NCBI GenBank assembly: GCA_910584685.1
Contig: CAJUAO010000014.1
Span: 1 to 64,000, forward strand
Origin: an uncultured Lachnospiraceae bacterium
Lineage (GTDB): Bacteria > Bacillota > Clostridia > Lachnospirales > Lachnospiraceae
DNA: 64,000 nucleotides
Direction: 5' to 3'
Of the stretch, positions 16,766 through 26,800 are shown one piece after another (positions within the stretch are counted from its first letter, which is position 1; every line of letters starts with the position of its first letter). A model generated the notes under the pieces. That model searched no databases. It saw only the letters and a list, made by a program, of their open reading frames with translations, and was not told the DNA's origin. The position numbers were made by a program, and so were the translations under genes.

Positions 16766-17416
16766 ATGAGATTAAGAAATATAAAAGGCTCCAGAGAAGC
16801 TATTGAAATAAATGAATATGTAATTAATAATCCGGAATATATGAAGGGTAAATGGAAGCTGTTTTTTGGAAACAGCAACCCTATACACATTGAGGTAGGC
16901 ATGGGAAAGGGAAAGTTTATCACTGCTCTTTCAATGCTTAATCCTGACATAAATTACATAGGCATAGAAAAATATTCAAGCGTACTTTACCGTGCCCTGG
17001 AAAAAATGGATGGCCTTAAGCTTACAAATCTTTATTTTATAAGGATGGATGCTGAGGATATATGCGATGTGTTTGAAAGGAATGAAATATCTAAAATTTA
17101 TCTTAATTTTTCCGACCCATGGCCAAAGGACAGACATGCTAAGAGACGTCTTACCTCTAAGAATTTTTTTGAAAGATATGATAAAATTTTGATTCCTGAA
17201 GGAAAGGTTGAGTTTAAAACTGATAACAATGACCTGTTTGAATTTTCTTTAGAACAGATACCCGAAGCCGGCTGGAATTTAGCGGCAGTCACCAGAGACT
17301 TACATAATGATGAAGCAATGAACATTGGCAATGTAATGACTGAATATGAAGAAAAATTCAGCTCTGCCGGCAATCCAATAAATAAGCTGATTGCAGACAG
17401 AGCCGTAAAATCATAA
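16766..17416 (+). CDS. trmB: tRNA (guanine-N7-)-methyltransferase
   Basis: The enzyme puts m7G at position 46 of tRNA using SAM. The 216-residue product has the Rossmann SAM motif IEVGMGKGKFI (about 41), the acidic IGIEKYSSV strand, and the TrmB signature LNFSDPWPKDRHAKRRLT (about 113), followed by FKTDNNDLFEFS. The length is normal. The start follows AAGGGATAATAGT. The last 6 bases overlap the tail of the convergent hemolysin III gene. Confidence 0.96.
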   Translation: MRLRNIKGSREAIEINEYVINNPEYMKGKWKLFFGNSNPIHIEVGMGKGKFITALSMLNPDINYIGIEKYSSVLYRALEKMDGLKLTNLYFIRMDAEDICDVFERNEISKIYLNFSDPWPKDRHAKRRLTSKNFFERYDKILIPEGKVEFKTDNNDLFEFSLEQIPEAGWNLAAVTRDLHNDEAMNIGNVMTEYEEKFSSAGNPINKLIADRAVKS

Positions 17417-18103
17417 TACATATAAATATATTGTAAAGAAATGAAGAATACTTCCACCCATCACAAAGAAATGCCAAATAGAATGAAAATATCTTCTGTT
17501 ATCTCCTATGCTGTACAGCACCGCGCCAAGAGTATAAACAAGTCCTCCTGCAACAAGGAGGATTATTCCATTTTTGTCCATGCTTCTTAAAAGGGACTTA
17601 AAGCCAAACACTATTACCCAGCCCATAAAAATATAACAAAACAGGGAAATTTTCTGATATTTCTCCACATCAATGGCATTAAAAACTATTCCTACCACCG
17701 ACGCTGCCACTATAACTCCGAAATATACCCAGCCCAAGACTCCGCCTATGCTTACAAGGACAACCGGTATATATGTTCCCGCTATTAAAAGAAAAATAGT
17801 GCAGTGGTCAAATACCCTGAATACCCGCTTTGCGTTGTTTCTTTTAAGGGCATGATACATAGTAGACATCATATAAAGTATAAACAGCATACTTCCATAA
17901 AGCGCTGCGCTTACAACTGCCATTGGGCTTCCATTTCCTGCCGCCTTTACCACGCAAAGCACAAGGGCCGCTATGGAAAGACCTGCGCCTATGCCATGGG
18001 AGATAGCGTTTATCAGCTCCTCCCCCAAGGTATAATCCGGAAGCGGTATTCTCTTATTCTTTTCCTCCTCTGTATAACAGCAAACTCTCTTTGATGTATC
18101 CAT
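17411..18103 (-). CDS. Hemolysin III / PAQR-type membrane protein
   Basis: A seven-helix membrane protein of the HlyIII (YqfA/TrhA) family. It has the N-terminal PDYTLGEELINAISHGIGAGLSI signature, with conserved Glu and His, the MYHALKR motif, FDHCTIFLLIAGTYIPV, and a C-terminal FHSIWHFFVMGGSILHF with paired His that may bind metal. Members affect membrane energetics or lipid homeostasis; the haemolytic name is historical. I choose the ATG at 18103 after AGAGGGG rather than upstream in-frame starts. It overlaps trmB tail to tail by 6 bases. Confidence 0.88.
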   Translation of the reverse strand: MDTSKRVCCYTEEEKNKRIPLPDYTLGEELINAISHGIGAGLSIAALVLCVVKAAGNGSPMAVVSAALYGSMLFILYMMSTMYHALKRNNAKRVFRVFDHCTIFLLIAGTYIPVVLVSIGGVLGWVYFGVIVAASVVGIVFNAIDVEKYQKISLFCYIFMGWVIVFGFKSLLRSMDKNGIILLVAGGLVYTLGAVLYSIGDNRRYFHSIWHFFVMGGSILHFFTIYLYVL

Positions 18104-18403
18104 AATACCCCTCTTTTCTGTTAAATATTTGTTCATAACCACATTGTTCATAAAGCTTCAATTTGTATACCTGCAGTTCTTCACCCTCTCACATGGTTAG
18201 AATTATTTTATAATGTAGTTATTTAAACTATGTAATATAGTATTACTATTTTGCAAATATGTCAAGTAAATTATTCCTTATCATATTAAAAATTTTGACA
18301 TTTCCATAAAAAAGAGATATTATTAAAAAAGCGCCAAAAGCTTTAATTTTTTGTCAAGAGTTTTAACCCTTCCGGCGCTTATCCCATACTTTCAGGAGGA
18401 AAT
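18104..18403. other. Divergent intergenic region between hlyIII and AEC transporter
   Basis: This 300-base AT-rich spacer must hold both promoters. The clearest feature is a 7-bp inverted repeat AAGCGCC (18329-18335) / GGCGCTT (18374-18380) bracketing TTTTTTGTCAAGAG, just upstream of the AEC ribosome site; it may fold in the transporter leader. No RNA gene is seen. Confidence 0.35.
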
Positions 18404-19342
18404 ATGAATAACTTTATTTTCAGCATAAACGCTACCTTACCTATATTTTTGGTAATAGTGCTTGGATATATACTAAAAATCCGGGGAAAGGTTAATGATA
18501 ATTTCTGTTCTGTATCTAACGATATAAACTATAAGCTTACTCTTCCCGCTTTACTTTTTATAGATATTTCTTCCACAAACATAAAGGAGTGCTTTGACAC
18601 AAAATACGTTCTTTACTGCGCTATTGTTACTACTATATGCTTTATTTCAATCTGGGGCCTTGCAAAAATTTTTGTAAAGGATAAAACTGAAACCGGCGCC
18701 TTTGTACAGGGCTCCTTTAGGGGAAGCGCAGCTGTTTTAGGCGTTGCCTTTATACAGAATATGTATGGAACTGCAAGCATGGCTCCTCTGATGATTATTG
18801 GAGCCGTTCCTGTTTATAATATCTGTTCCGTTATAGTTCTTACATTTGAGGGAAAAAATAATGACGGAAAAAATATAAAGAAGGCTTTAATTAATATATG
18901 CAAAAATCCTATTATTTTAAGCATAATTGCCGGCATTGCCGTTTCTCTTCTGGAAATAGATTTTCCTGTAATCATAGATAAAACCTTGGAAAGTGTTGCT
19001 AAGCTTGCAACTCCTTTAGCTCTCCTTGTTATTGGAGCCGGTTTCGAGGGAAGAAAGGCTATAGCTAAGATACGGATTACTCTTGCAGGCTGTCTTATAA
19101 AGCTTGTTATCCAGCCTGCCATATTTTTACCTGCTGCCATAGGACTTGGCTTTGAGGGTGAAAAGCTGATTTCCATTCTTATTATGCTGGGAGCTCCTGC
19201 CACTGCAAGCTGCTATATTATGGCTAAGGCAATGAATAATGATACGGTGCTTACAAGCAGTATTGTGGTTATGTCCACGCTGCTTTCGGCTGTGACGCTT
19301 ACCTTGTGGATATTTTTGCTAAAAAGCTTAGGGGTATGCTAG
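18404..19342 (+). CDS. AEC-family (auxin efflux carrier-like) transporter
   Basis: The 312-residue protein has about 10 membrane helices in two halves and the family features LPIFLVIVLGYILKIRGKV near the N-terminus, a central GSFRGSAAVLGVAFIQNMYG, and a C-terminal GAPATASCYIMAKAM. Bacterial AEC members export malate, amino acids or other organic acids; the substrate is not deducible here. The start follows CAGGAGGAAAT. It stands alone, ended by the 22-bp hairpin at 19359-19415. Confidence 0.88.
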   Translation: MNNFIFSINATLPIFLVIVLGYILKIRGKVNDNFCSVSNDINYKLTLPALLFIDISSTNIKECFDTKYVLYCAIVTTICFISIWGLAKIFVKDKTETGAFVQGSFRGSAAVLGVAFIQNMYGTASMAPLMIIGAVPVYNICSVIVLTFEGKNNDGKNIKKALINICKNPIILSIIAGIAVSLLEIDFPVIIDKTLESVAKLATPLALLVIGAGFEGRKAIAKIRITLAGCLIKLVIQPAIFLPAAIGLGFEGEKLISILIMLGAPATASCYIMAKAMNNDTVLTSSIVVMSTLLSAVTLTLWIFLLKSLGVC

Positions 19343-19358
19343 AAAAATATATTTATAA

Positions 19359-19415
19359 AAAGGAAAGCCCATATACTTATTTCCTTGGATAAGTATATGG
19401 GCTTTCCTTTATTTT
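19359..19415. terminator. Bidirectional terminator with a perfect 22-bp stem
   Basis: AAAGGAAAGCCCATATACTTAT (arms 19359-19380 and 19389-19410) is a perfect inverted repeat with an 8-base loop, followed on the plus strand by ATTTTAA. It lies between the convergent AEC transporter and chemotaxis-receptor genes. Confidence 0.85.
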
Positions 19416-19459
19416 AACATTATAACCGTCTCTATATGTATTGTAAATCCGCCATACTT

Positions 19460-20944
19460 TTACGGCACATACTTATTAATTGCCTCCACTGTCTTTAACA
19501 GCTCCTCCATAAGCTCCCGCGCCTGCTCCGCCTTGTTGCTTGTATCCGTTCCAAGCTCCACTGCCTGCTGGGTGCTTGCCGTTACCTCCTGGCTGACTGC
19601 GGAGATATGATTTATACTGTCCACAATAGCGTGATTAGATTCTAATATTTCTTCTATCTTTTTATAAATCATCTGCACATTTGTATGAAGTCCTCCTATA
19701 CTGCTGCCGATTTCTCCAAACTTTGAATTGGCAGACGATATAAGTTCATGCTCGGCTTTAGATGTTTCAATAACATTATCCACGGTGTTTTTAGCCGTAT
19801 CTGCATTCTTCTGCAGCTCTGTCACAACGCCCTGGATACCCTCTGTCAGCTTTCTTGTCTCCTCTGCAAGTCCCCGTATCTCCTCTGCCACCACCGCAAA
19901 GCCTCTTCCTGCTTCTCCTGCTCTGGCGCTTTCGATTGAAGCATTTAATGCAAGCATATTAGTCTGGCTTGAAATTGCAAAAATCTTTTCTGTTATCTCC
20001 TCTACCGCCTTTGCATTTGATATAAGCTGTGTAACAGAGAAAACTACCTGTTCATTTGCCTCGCTTGTTTTATCCGCCTGCTGCTTAAGGCTGTCTACAG
20101 CTTTTTGTCCATCCTTAACAGCCTTCTCAGACTCCTCTGCCAGATTAACCATTTCATCTGACATACGCTTTGTGTCAAAAATCATATTCTGTATATTTTC
20201 AGTCATGACTGTCTGTTTTTCAATGCTGCTTGCGTTATTATTGTTTCCTTCCGCAATTTCATTAAGCTCCGCTGCTGTAGATGCAACATGCTCGCTAAGC
20301 TCCCTGATATGTGTCTCCGCCTCGGCAGAATTCTGCTTTACCGCTACAGCTACCTTAAGCACCTCGTCTAAAAGCCTTGCGCTCTTTTCCTGCTCCTCTT
20401 TAATGCTTGCAAGTCTCCTTGCATTATTGTCGTTGGAGATTCTTGTTGTTCCGCAGAGCACAATCATATATACCACAACAGACGCCCCTTGAAGCAAAAT
20501 GGACGTGCTGTTGATTGGAATTCCTGAATGCATATGCTTAAGCACCGCTATCATCAAAATAACATCCGCAACATTAATTGCTCCGAATATAACGGCTATT
20601 CTCAGCACCACCTTATAATCATAATACAAAATATATATAACTGTCAGAGGAAAGACCATCATAAATACTAAATCGTTTTTCGCCCCAAACACTGCAAGTC
20701 CATAAACTATCACATAGCCAATCATGGAAACATGTTTAAAGGCCGTACTGTCCTTCTTCTTGAAGTAAACCCCGTAACAGGCTATTAAGGATAAAACTAC
20801 CGCCGCCTCAACTGACAACATAAATACTAATCCTATATTCCCCTGTATGTAATCTCCGATGTAGCCGAAAAATAAAAACATATCAATCACCGTGACAATG
20901 ATTAATACAAATCTGTTTACTCTTTTTTCCTTTTCAAAATCCAT
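19460..20944 (-). CDS. Methyl-accepting chemotaxis protein with polytopic N-terminus
   Basis: The N-terminal 180 residues form about 6 closely spaced membrane helices with no large outer sensor domain, so sensing is probably within the membrane. The cytoplasmic coiled-coil signalling domain follows, with the highly conserved hairpin tip EKIFAISSQTNMLALNASIE (about 322-341) and ARAGEAGRGFAVVAEEIRGL. The receptor should control CheA at the flagellar motor. No HAMP domain is obvious. The gene is monocistronic; its upstream region contains the structured repeat at 20997-21094, which may supply its promoter. Confidence 0.93.
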   Translation of the reverse strand: MDFEKEKRVNRFVLIIVTVIDMFLFFGYIGDYIQGNIGLVFMLSVEAAVVLSLIACYGVYFKKKDSTAFKHVSMIGYVIVYGLAVFGAKNDLVFMMVFPLTVIYILYYDYKVVLRIAVIFGAINVADVILMIAVLKHMHSGIPINSTSILLQGASVVVYMIVLCGTTRISNDNNARRLASIKEEQEKSARLLDEVLKVAVAVKQNSAEAETHIRELSEHVASTAAELNEIAEGNNNNASSIEKQTVMTENIQNMIFDTKRMSDEMVNLAEESEKAVKDGQKAVDSLKQQADKTSEANEQVVFSVTQLISNAKAVEEITEKIFAISSQTNMLALNASIESARAGEAGRGFAVVAEEIRGLAEETRKLTEGIQGVVTELQKNADTAKNTVDNVIETSKAEHELISSANSKFGEIGSSIGGLHTNVQMIYKKIEEILESNHAIVDSINHISAVSQEVTASTQQAVELGTDTSNKAEQARELMEELLKTVEAINKYVP

Positions 20945-20996
20945 ATCCGATATGGGCTCCTCTCTGTATCTTTTTAGTATATTATTAATTTTACAT

Positions 20997-21094
20997 TTTT
21001 ATATGATAGGAAATTCACTATACAAGCCACAAATTCGGCTCTGCCGAATTTGCAATTATCGTCTTCACAAAGAACTAAAGTTCTTAACAATTTA
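20997..21094 (-). repeat. Dispersed structured intergenic repeat, copy A
   Basis: Read on the minus strand, it has hairpin 1 AAGAACTTTAGTTCTT, hairpin 2 CAAATTCGGC/GCCGAATTTG, and a distal box TTTCCTATCATATAAAA. The same order recurs at 59565-59660 (and partly at 37633-37722) with compensatory changes in both hairpins. The copy fills the gap between the LD-carboxypeptidase stop and the chemotaxis-receptor start. Confidence 0.75.
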
Positions 21095-22213
21095 TTATTT
21101 CATATTCATTTTTATTGTAAGACTGTTTTCTTTTGCCTGTACATCCGCCATGCTCCCCAAAACAAGAGGCATCATAGGCGGCAAATGTCCTATATCCGCA
21201 TCCATTATAACAGGTACATCATACTTTTTTACAATTTCTAAGACTGCGCTATACTGGTCCAAGCCCATCATGGAGGCGCCGTTTTTCACATCCTCCCTCA
21301 TACAGTAAGGCCGTCCAATAATAAAGCCCTTTGCATATTTAAACCAACCGCTTGCATCAAGCTGCCACATTGCCCTTCTTATAGACATTACATTCAAATC
21401 GCAGCTTTCCAAAAACCATACTATGCCGTCTTCCTTATATTTTTCTGTAAAGTCTTTCACATTATCAAATTTTGTCCCTGAAATGTTGACAAGACAATCA
21501 AGACAGCCGCCTAATAAACGGCCTGAAAAGGATAACGTTTCGTCTGTACCTAATGAACTAAAGTTCATTGAACTAAAGTCCATTGAACTAAAGTCCATTG
21601 AACTAAAGTCCATCGAACTATTAATAAATTTTTTCAGTTTAAAGGGCTCTGTTATGTTGTATGGCTTTAGTGGATTTTCTTCATTTTTAAGGGAAACAGC
21701 CTCCCAGCCGTCATAATTTTTTACAGTATTTACCTTTCCCTCAAGTATGCCTATGGCATCCTCTAAGGCTTTATGCCATGGCTCCATGCCAAACGCCGGA
21801 GCGCACGGCCCGTAAACTGCTGCCGTATCGCATATGGTAGTCAGCAAAAAAGTCATATGGGTATTGTCGGAATAACCCATAAACCATTTTGGCTCTAAGG
21901 CTTTTAGCTTATCAAAATCAATAAAATCAAGTATTTCACACATTAGCTCCCCGCCGCCGCAGGATATAAGAGCCTGATTTTTGTCTGATTTATAATAATC
22001 CATAAATTCCCTTGCGCAGTCTCTGGCATTTGTACTTCGCCCTATACCGTCGGTTTTGTGGCAGTTATAGCCTGCATCATCCCTGTACCCCCGCTGCCTG
22101 AGCTTATGCCTTGCATTCTCAAAGGCAGATATGTATGGCTCTGTTCCACAGCCAAAGGACGGTGAAACAAAGCCTATTGTATCGTTTTGTTTAATATATT
22201 TAGGATATCTCAT
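21095..22213 (-). CDS. LD-carboxypeptidase / MccF-like serine peptidase (S66)
   Basis: S66 peptidases cleave L,D or related amide bonds in cell-wall peptides, or detoxify microcin-type nucleotides. The nucleophile elbow is MGYSDNTHM (Ser, about residue 115). The Glu region WFLESCDLN and catalytic His in DIGHLPPMMPLVLG complete the triad. Between them, about residues 205-228, is a species-specific insert of four SSMDF-type repeats encoded by a 15-bp tandem repeat (21555-21620); it is in frame and does not touch the active site. The start lies 3 bases after the stop of the D-lactate dehydrogenase gene, so they form an operon. Confidence 0.88.
   Translation of the reverse strand: MRYPKYIKQNDTIGFVSPSFGCGTEPYISAFENARHKLRQRGYRDDAGYNCHKTDGIGRSTNARDCAREFMDYYKSDKNQALISCGGGELMCEILDFIDFDKLKALEPKWFMGYSDNTHMTFLLTTICDTAAVYGPCAPAFGMEPWHKALEDAIGILEGKVNTVKNYDGWEAVSLKNEENPLKPYNITEPFKLKKFINSSMDFSSMDFSSMDFSSMNFSSLGTDETLSFSGRLLGGCLDCLVNISGTKFDNVKDFTEKYKEDGIVWFLESCDLNVMSIRRAMWQLDASGWFKYAKGFIIGRPYCMREDVKNGASMMGLDQYSAVLEIVKKYDVPVIMDADIGHLPPMMPLVLGSMADVQAKENSLTIKMNMK
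21555..21620 (-). repeat. 15-bp coding tandem repeat in the LD-carboxypeptidase gene
   Basis: Four and a half copies of GAACTAAAGTCCATT (plus-strand view) encode SSMDF/SSMNF units. The terminal variant unit contains the 12-base palindrome GAACTAAAGTTC, which also occurs at 21072-21083 inside the intergenic repeat just downstream of the gene. Confidence 0.9.
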
Positions 22214-22216
22214 AAT

Positions 22217-23200
22217 TTATTTTACCTGATTTACAAGCTCCGTTCCATGCTCTATGGCATATGCATTTTCCATTGTCTCTATCGCTATAGCCTGCATAGC
22301 CTCTCTTGTAAAATAACCCTGATGCGAGGTAATAATAACGTTTGGAAAGGATGCAAGCCTTGCAAGCTGCTCATCCTCCATGATTTCATTGGAGTGGTCC
22401 TCGTAGAATAAATCTCCCTCCTCCTCATACACATCAAGACCTACGCCGCCGATTCTGCCCGGTACCTTAAGCTCCTGAATTAACGCCGAGGTTTTAATTA
22501 ACGGACCTCTTGAGGTATTAATAATATATACGCCCTTAGGCATAAGGGAAAGGGCATGCTCATCTATAATGTAATGGGTTTCCTGCGTAAGAGGACAATG
22601 AAGTGATATCAAATCTGACTTTGAAAATAATGTATCAAGGTCAACATACTCTACGTCAAGATTCTTATTAGGGTATACGTCATATGCCATAACCCTCATT
22701 CCAAAGCCCTTACATATACGTATCATTGCCTGTCCTATACGTCCCGTTCCGATTATGCCTGCTGTCTTATTGCATAAATCCCTTCCCATAAGGCCGTTTA
22801 TATTCATATTAAAGTCTCTTGTTCTGGCATATGCCTTGTGTATATACCTGTTTACGGTAAGGCAGAGTCCCATTGCAAATTCTGCCACTGCCTCAGGAGA
22901 ATATCCCGGCACACGCATTACCGGAATACCGTACTCAAAAGCTGCATTAAGGTCAACATTATTATAGCCTGCACATCTCATTAGTATGCCCTTTATTTCA
23001 AGTCTTTTTAATTCTGCAATTACCTTATCGTTAAGTATATCGTTTACAAAGGCGCATACAAGCTCGCTTCCTTTTGCCATAAAAACCGTATCCTCGTCCA
23101 GCTTTGGCTCTAAGAACTTTACCTCCATACCGTATTGTCCCGAAAGAGGCTCAAACCAGATTTTATCATATGGCTTCGTTGAAAAAAGTACAATTTTCAT
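22217..23200 (-). CDS. D-lactate dehydrogenase-type 2-hydroxyacid dehydrogenase
   Basis: The 327-residue NAD-dependent enzyme has the Rossmann motif GIIGTGRIGQAM (about 148), the catalytic Arg in NTSRGPLI, Glu in GLDVYEEEG, and the His in TSHQGYFT. The His-Gln pair is characteristic of the fermentative D-LDH (LdhA) branch. It would reduce pyruvate to D-lactate and regenerate NAD+ in fermentation; other 2-oxo acids are possible. GGGAAGG precedes the ATG at 23200. The LD-carboxypeptidase gene follows after 3 bases. Confidence 0.9.
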   Translation of the reverse strand: MKIVLFSTKPYDKIWFEPLSGQYGMEVKFLEPKLDEDTVFMAKGSELVCAFVNDILNDKVIAELKRLEIKGILMRCAGYNNVDLNAAFEYGIPVMRVPGYSPEAVAEFAMGLCLTVNRYIHKAYARTRDFNMNINGLMGRDLCNKTAGIIGTGRIGQAMIRICKGFGMRVMAYDVYPNKNLDVEYVDLDTLFSKSDLISLHCPLTQETHYIIDEHALSLMPKGVYIINTSRGPLIKTSALIQELKVPGRIGGVGLDVYEEEGDLFYEDHSNEIMEDEQLARLASFPNVIITSHQGYFTREAMQAIAIETMENAYAIEHGTELVNQVK

Positions 23201-23304
23201 TAATTTTACCTTCCCTTTCTAAAATCCCTTGAATAAAAACATCCTTTACCTAATAATATAATTATAAATATAATTTATTATAAGTTTAAATTGGTGTAAG
23301 GTCA

Positions 23305-23832
23305 ATGGAATTTATCACATTTTTGTCAACCTCTATTATACCCATAATGGTAATTTATATAATTGGATTTGGTCTTCTTATGAAAATAAATATTTTCGAC
23401 GTTTTCATAAGAGGCGCATGGGACGGTATAAAAACCGTTGCAAATCTTACCCCTACTCTTATAGGGCTTATTGTGGGCGTAGGCGTGCTTCGCACATCTG
23501 GTCTTCTTGATTTTTTATGCGATAAGCTGTCCGGCATAACGGCGCATATAGGCTTTCCCGCAGAGCTTATGCCTGTGGCTTTAATAAAGCTGTTTTCCGC
23601 ATCTGCCGCTAACGGGCTTGTATTTGACATTTTCAAGGAAAACGGTACGGATTCCTTTTTAGGCATGGCCGCCTCCATTATGATGAGTTGTACGGAAACG
23701 GTCTTATATTGCATGAGCGTTTATTTTATGGCTGTAAAAATTACAAAAACACGGTGGACTCTTGCGGGAGGTCTTACAGCCAGTCTGGCAGGCATTATTG
23801 CAAGCGTTGTTTTAGCCGGTTTTATTACCTAG
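23305..23832 (+). CDS. spmB: Spore maturation protein B-like membrane protein
   Basis: The 175-residue product has 4-5 membrane helices and the nucleoside-recognition (Gate) motif pattern ANLTPTLIGLIVGVGVLRTSG. Size and pattern fit SpmB, which with SpmA helps dehydrate the spore core. No spmA lies next to it: the left neighbour is divergent and the right is convergent. The ribosome site (GTAAGG) is weak. The gene stands alone between the D-lactate dehydrogenase and the giant surface protein. Confidence 0.82.
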   Translation: MEFITFLSTSIIPIMVIYIIGFGLLMKINIFDVFIRGAWDGIKTVANLTPTLIGLIVGVGVLRTSGLLDFLCDKLSGITAHIGFPAELMPVALIKLFSASAANGLVFDIFKENGTDSFLGMAASIMMSCTETVLYCMSVYFMAVKITKTRWTLAGGLTASLAGIIASVVLAGFIT

Positions 23833-23855
23833 ATGAATATCTGCTTTACCTTATC

Positions 23856-26800
23856 TTACTCTGTTTTTTTGTATTTCCTAAAGTATACAAGCAGATAAAG
23901 CAGTCCCGTAATCATGGAAAGTGTGGCAAAAAGCTCTAAAGGTGCTGCTTCACTTGTCAAAGGACTTTTAGTATCTGACTGCGCAGGGTTTTTGTCAGTA
24001 TTATCTTTGCTGCTGCCACCGTCTCCCTGTACATTATCCCTATATATTATCGCATATGTTGAAAAACGGTCTGTGCTGATTGTAACGGTGTCCCTGTTCT
24101 CATCCTCATCCTCTAAAAGAGTAACCTTTCCATCGTGAATACGTGCAATGGCAAATACCTTTTCCTCCGTAATATGCGTCTTCTTTAAGCTGTCAGGTAT
24201 GGCAATGACCAAACGAATATTTTTCTTTGTCTGTGTTATATGCGTCCTGTCGCCTCCTATTATCTTAAACAAATTAATGTCTAAATATTGTCCTATGCTA
24301 TATCCGTTTTCAACGGCGCTTTTTACAATGCTCTGCTTTTCCCAGTCATTTACAGTCTTTCCTGCGTCAGTAACTGTCAGCAGAATTTTAACGTCACTTC
24401 CGCATTCCAGCAGCTCTTTTTCCCTGTCTGTAAGACAGATTTCTGACAGTTCCTCCTTTTTCATTGAAAATTCCGTACGCGGAGCCGTATCTGACAGTTC
24501 CACATCTCTTATGAATTCACCGGAGCCATTATTTTCCGTATTATTACCCTCTCCGGGCTTTTCGCTGTCTCCCGGCTTATTATCCTCTTCCCCGGGCTTT
24601 CCACCGTTTCCCGGCTCATTATCCTCCCCGGGCTTTCCGCTGTCTCCCGGCTTATTATCTTCTTCCTTATTTACGGGAATATCCTCCTTATATATCTCAC
24701 ATCCGCATATGGTACAAAAATATGTCCTTATTCCTGGTTCTGTCTCTGTTGGCGGCTTTGTTACCGTTCCCTCACTAGGAGTATGACCTGTATTGACGCT
24801 AACGGTTATCTCGCTTTCATTTCCCAATATGTCTGCCGCCTTTATTATCTGCGCGCTCTCTGCGCCTCTTATAATATATTTTCCCTCCTCAGGTAATACC
24901 TCCTCGCCGTTTACCATAACCGTAAAAGGATTATTATCTGTAACCGTAATTTCTTTAAGAAGACAATATATTCCCTCATCTGCTGCTCCCATAATCCTTG
25001 GGGCCGTTCCGTCAATCACAAGACCATCAGAGGATATATATGCTGTATTTCCTTCATTATCCTGTATTCTTACGTAAACCACGCATGTCAGGTCAGGCTC
25101 AATGATAAACCTGTCCCCCTCTGTCCATTCTGTATGCGTTATTACCTCACCTGCAGACAATACCTTATCTGAAACGTAATAGCTTACCGAGGCTACACCG
25201 GACACATCATCACAGGCGTCAACGGTTACCGTCACCGGGTCCCTATAGAAATGCTCAAAGGCTACCGTATTTAAAAAGCTGCTCCATGAATCTGCACCAA
25301 TATTTATTGTACCTGTCGGCGCCGTTGTATCCGGAAGCAAATCCCCATACTCTCCGCCGCAGATTTCACATTCCCCGCGTTTCGTATGCGTTGGCGCGCC
25401 TCCAAGGCAGTCTCCCGTTTCCGTATGTAAATTATCGTTTGCGCATATACGGGTATGAGTTCCGTCTCCGTTTGAAATCCAGTCACTCCACTTATGTCCT
25501 ATCATATCAATTTTTTCTGTTTTTGTGTCTTTACACTTTTTACATATAAAGGTCTTAGTTCCCTCCTCCGTACATCCGGGAGCGATAACCGAAACATTTT
25601 CCAAATCCCATTCATGGTCGCAGGATGACCATCTGGCATGGAGAGTATGAACGCCTGAAGTTGTAACTTTTGTTGTTTCGGTAATTTCCGTATCATCTAA
25701 GCCATCCATATACCAGCCTGCAAAATTACAGCCTGTCTTTTCCGGCTTAGGAAGCGTTCCGTACGTTTCATCAAAGATTACATTTTTTTCTTTAATTTCA
25801 CTTCCGGCTGTTGCCCCGTTATAATCAAAGGATATTGTATATTCCTTTGCGCTAAAGGACGGATACAGCGTCGTATCCCCGGCTATCCTGTCGTTTGAAA
25901 AATCCCATATATTTTCACTGCTTAAGGATGTTTTCCAGCCGTCAAATTCATACCCCTCCTTAACAGGTGAGGAAGGAGGCTGCAACGCCCCGCCATTTGG
26001 TGCAAGCTGTGATTTTGTTCCGTTTTCCATATAAAAATCTGCCCTATATACTGTTATACCGCAGCTTTCCCCTTTTCCTGCCCCGCTTACTGCCTGCAGT
26101 GTATATAACCCCTTTTTTGTAATGGTATATTCTGTACTTTTAATCTGTGAAACCTTACCGTCTGTCTCCCCGGCATTAAGCTCTTTTACAGAATTGCCGT
26201 TTATTTTCGCCGTTCCGCCTGATGCTCCGTATACCGCCTGCAATGTGAGCTTTAAGCCGTCATCCGCCCACGCTCCTGTGGTTCCCCCTATAATATTTAA
26301 CTGAGGATTTGTTTTATCAATTTTAACCGGACCGGCAAAGCCCTCCGTCATATTGCCCTTTCTTCCCAGGCTTTCATCTCCCGCATTATCATACCATCTG
26401 TAATATATATAATGTATTCCCCCCATGTCAATATCAATATTTTTCCCGCTTCCCGAAAAATCCGTAAGACTCTCCTCGTCAGGAATTTCAGAGGTGCTTT
26501 CCACTATCTTCCAGCCTCCCTTTCCTGCTCCGCTCTGACTGTCTGTTGGGGTTATGGTAATCCTCTGCGTATCTGCGCAGAAACCATTCTTTACTCCGCC
26601 GACCGAAACCTTCGGCGGTTCTAAATCAAGCTTATCAACAGTCAGCGACGCTTCCTTATCCCCTCCGTATACATTGTCATGAACAGTAACCGTGTACGTT
26701 CCGTTTGAGGTTACCAGAAAATTTCCGCTTGTTGCCGTTACTGTTCTTCCGTTCGGCAGTGTGACAGGATATGCCCTGCCGTTGTTACCGGTAAGCTCCC

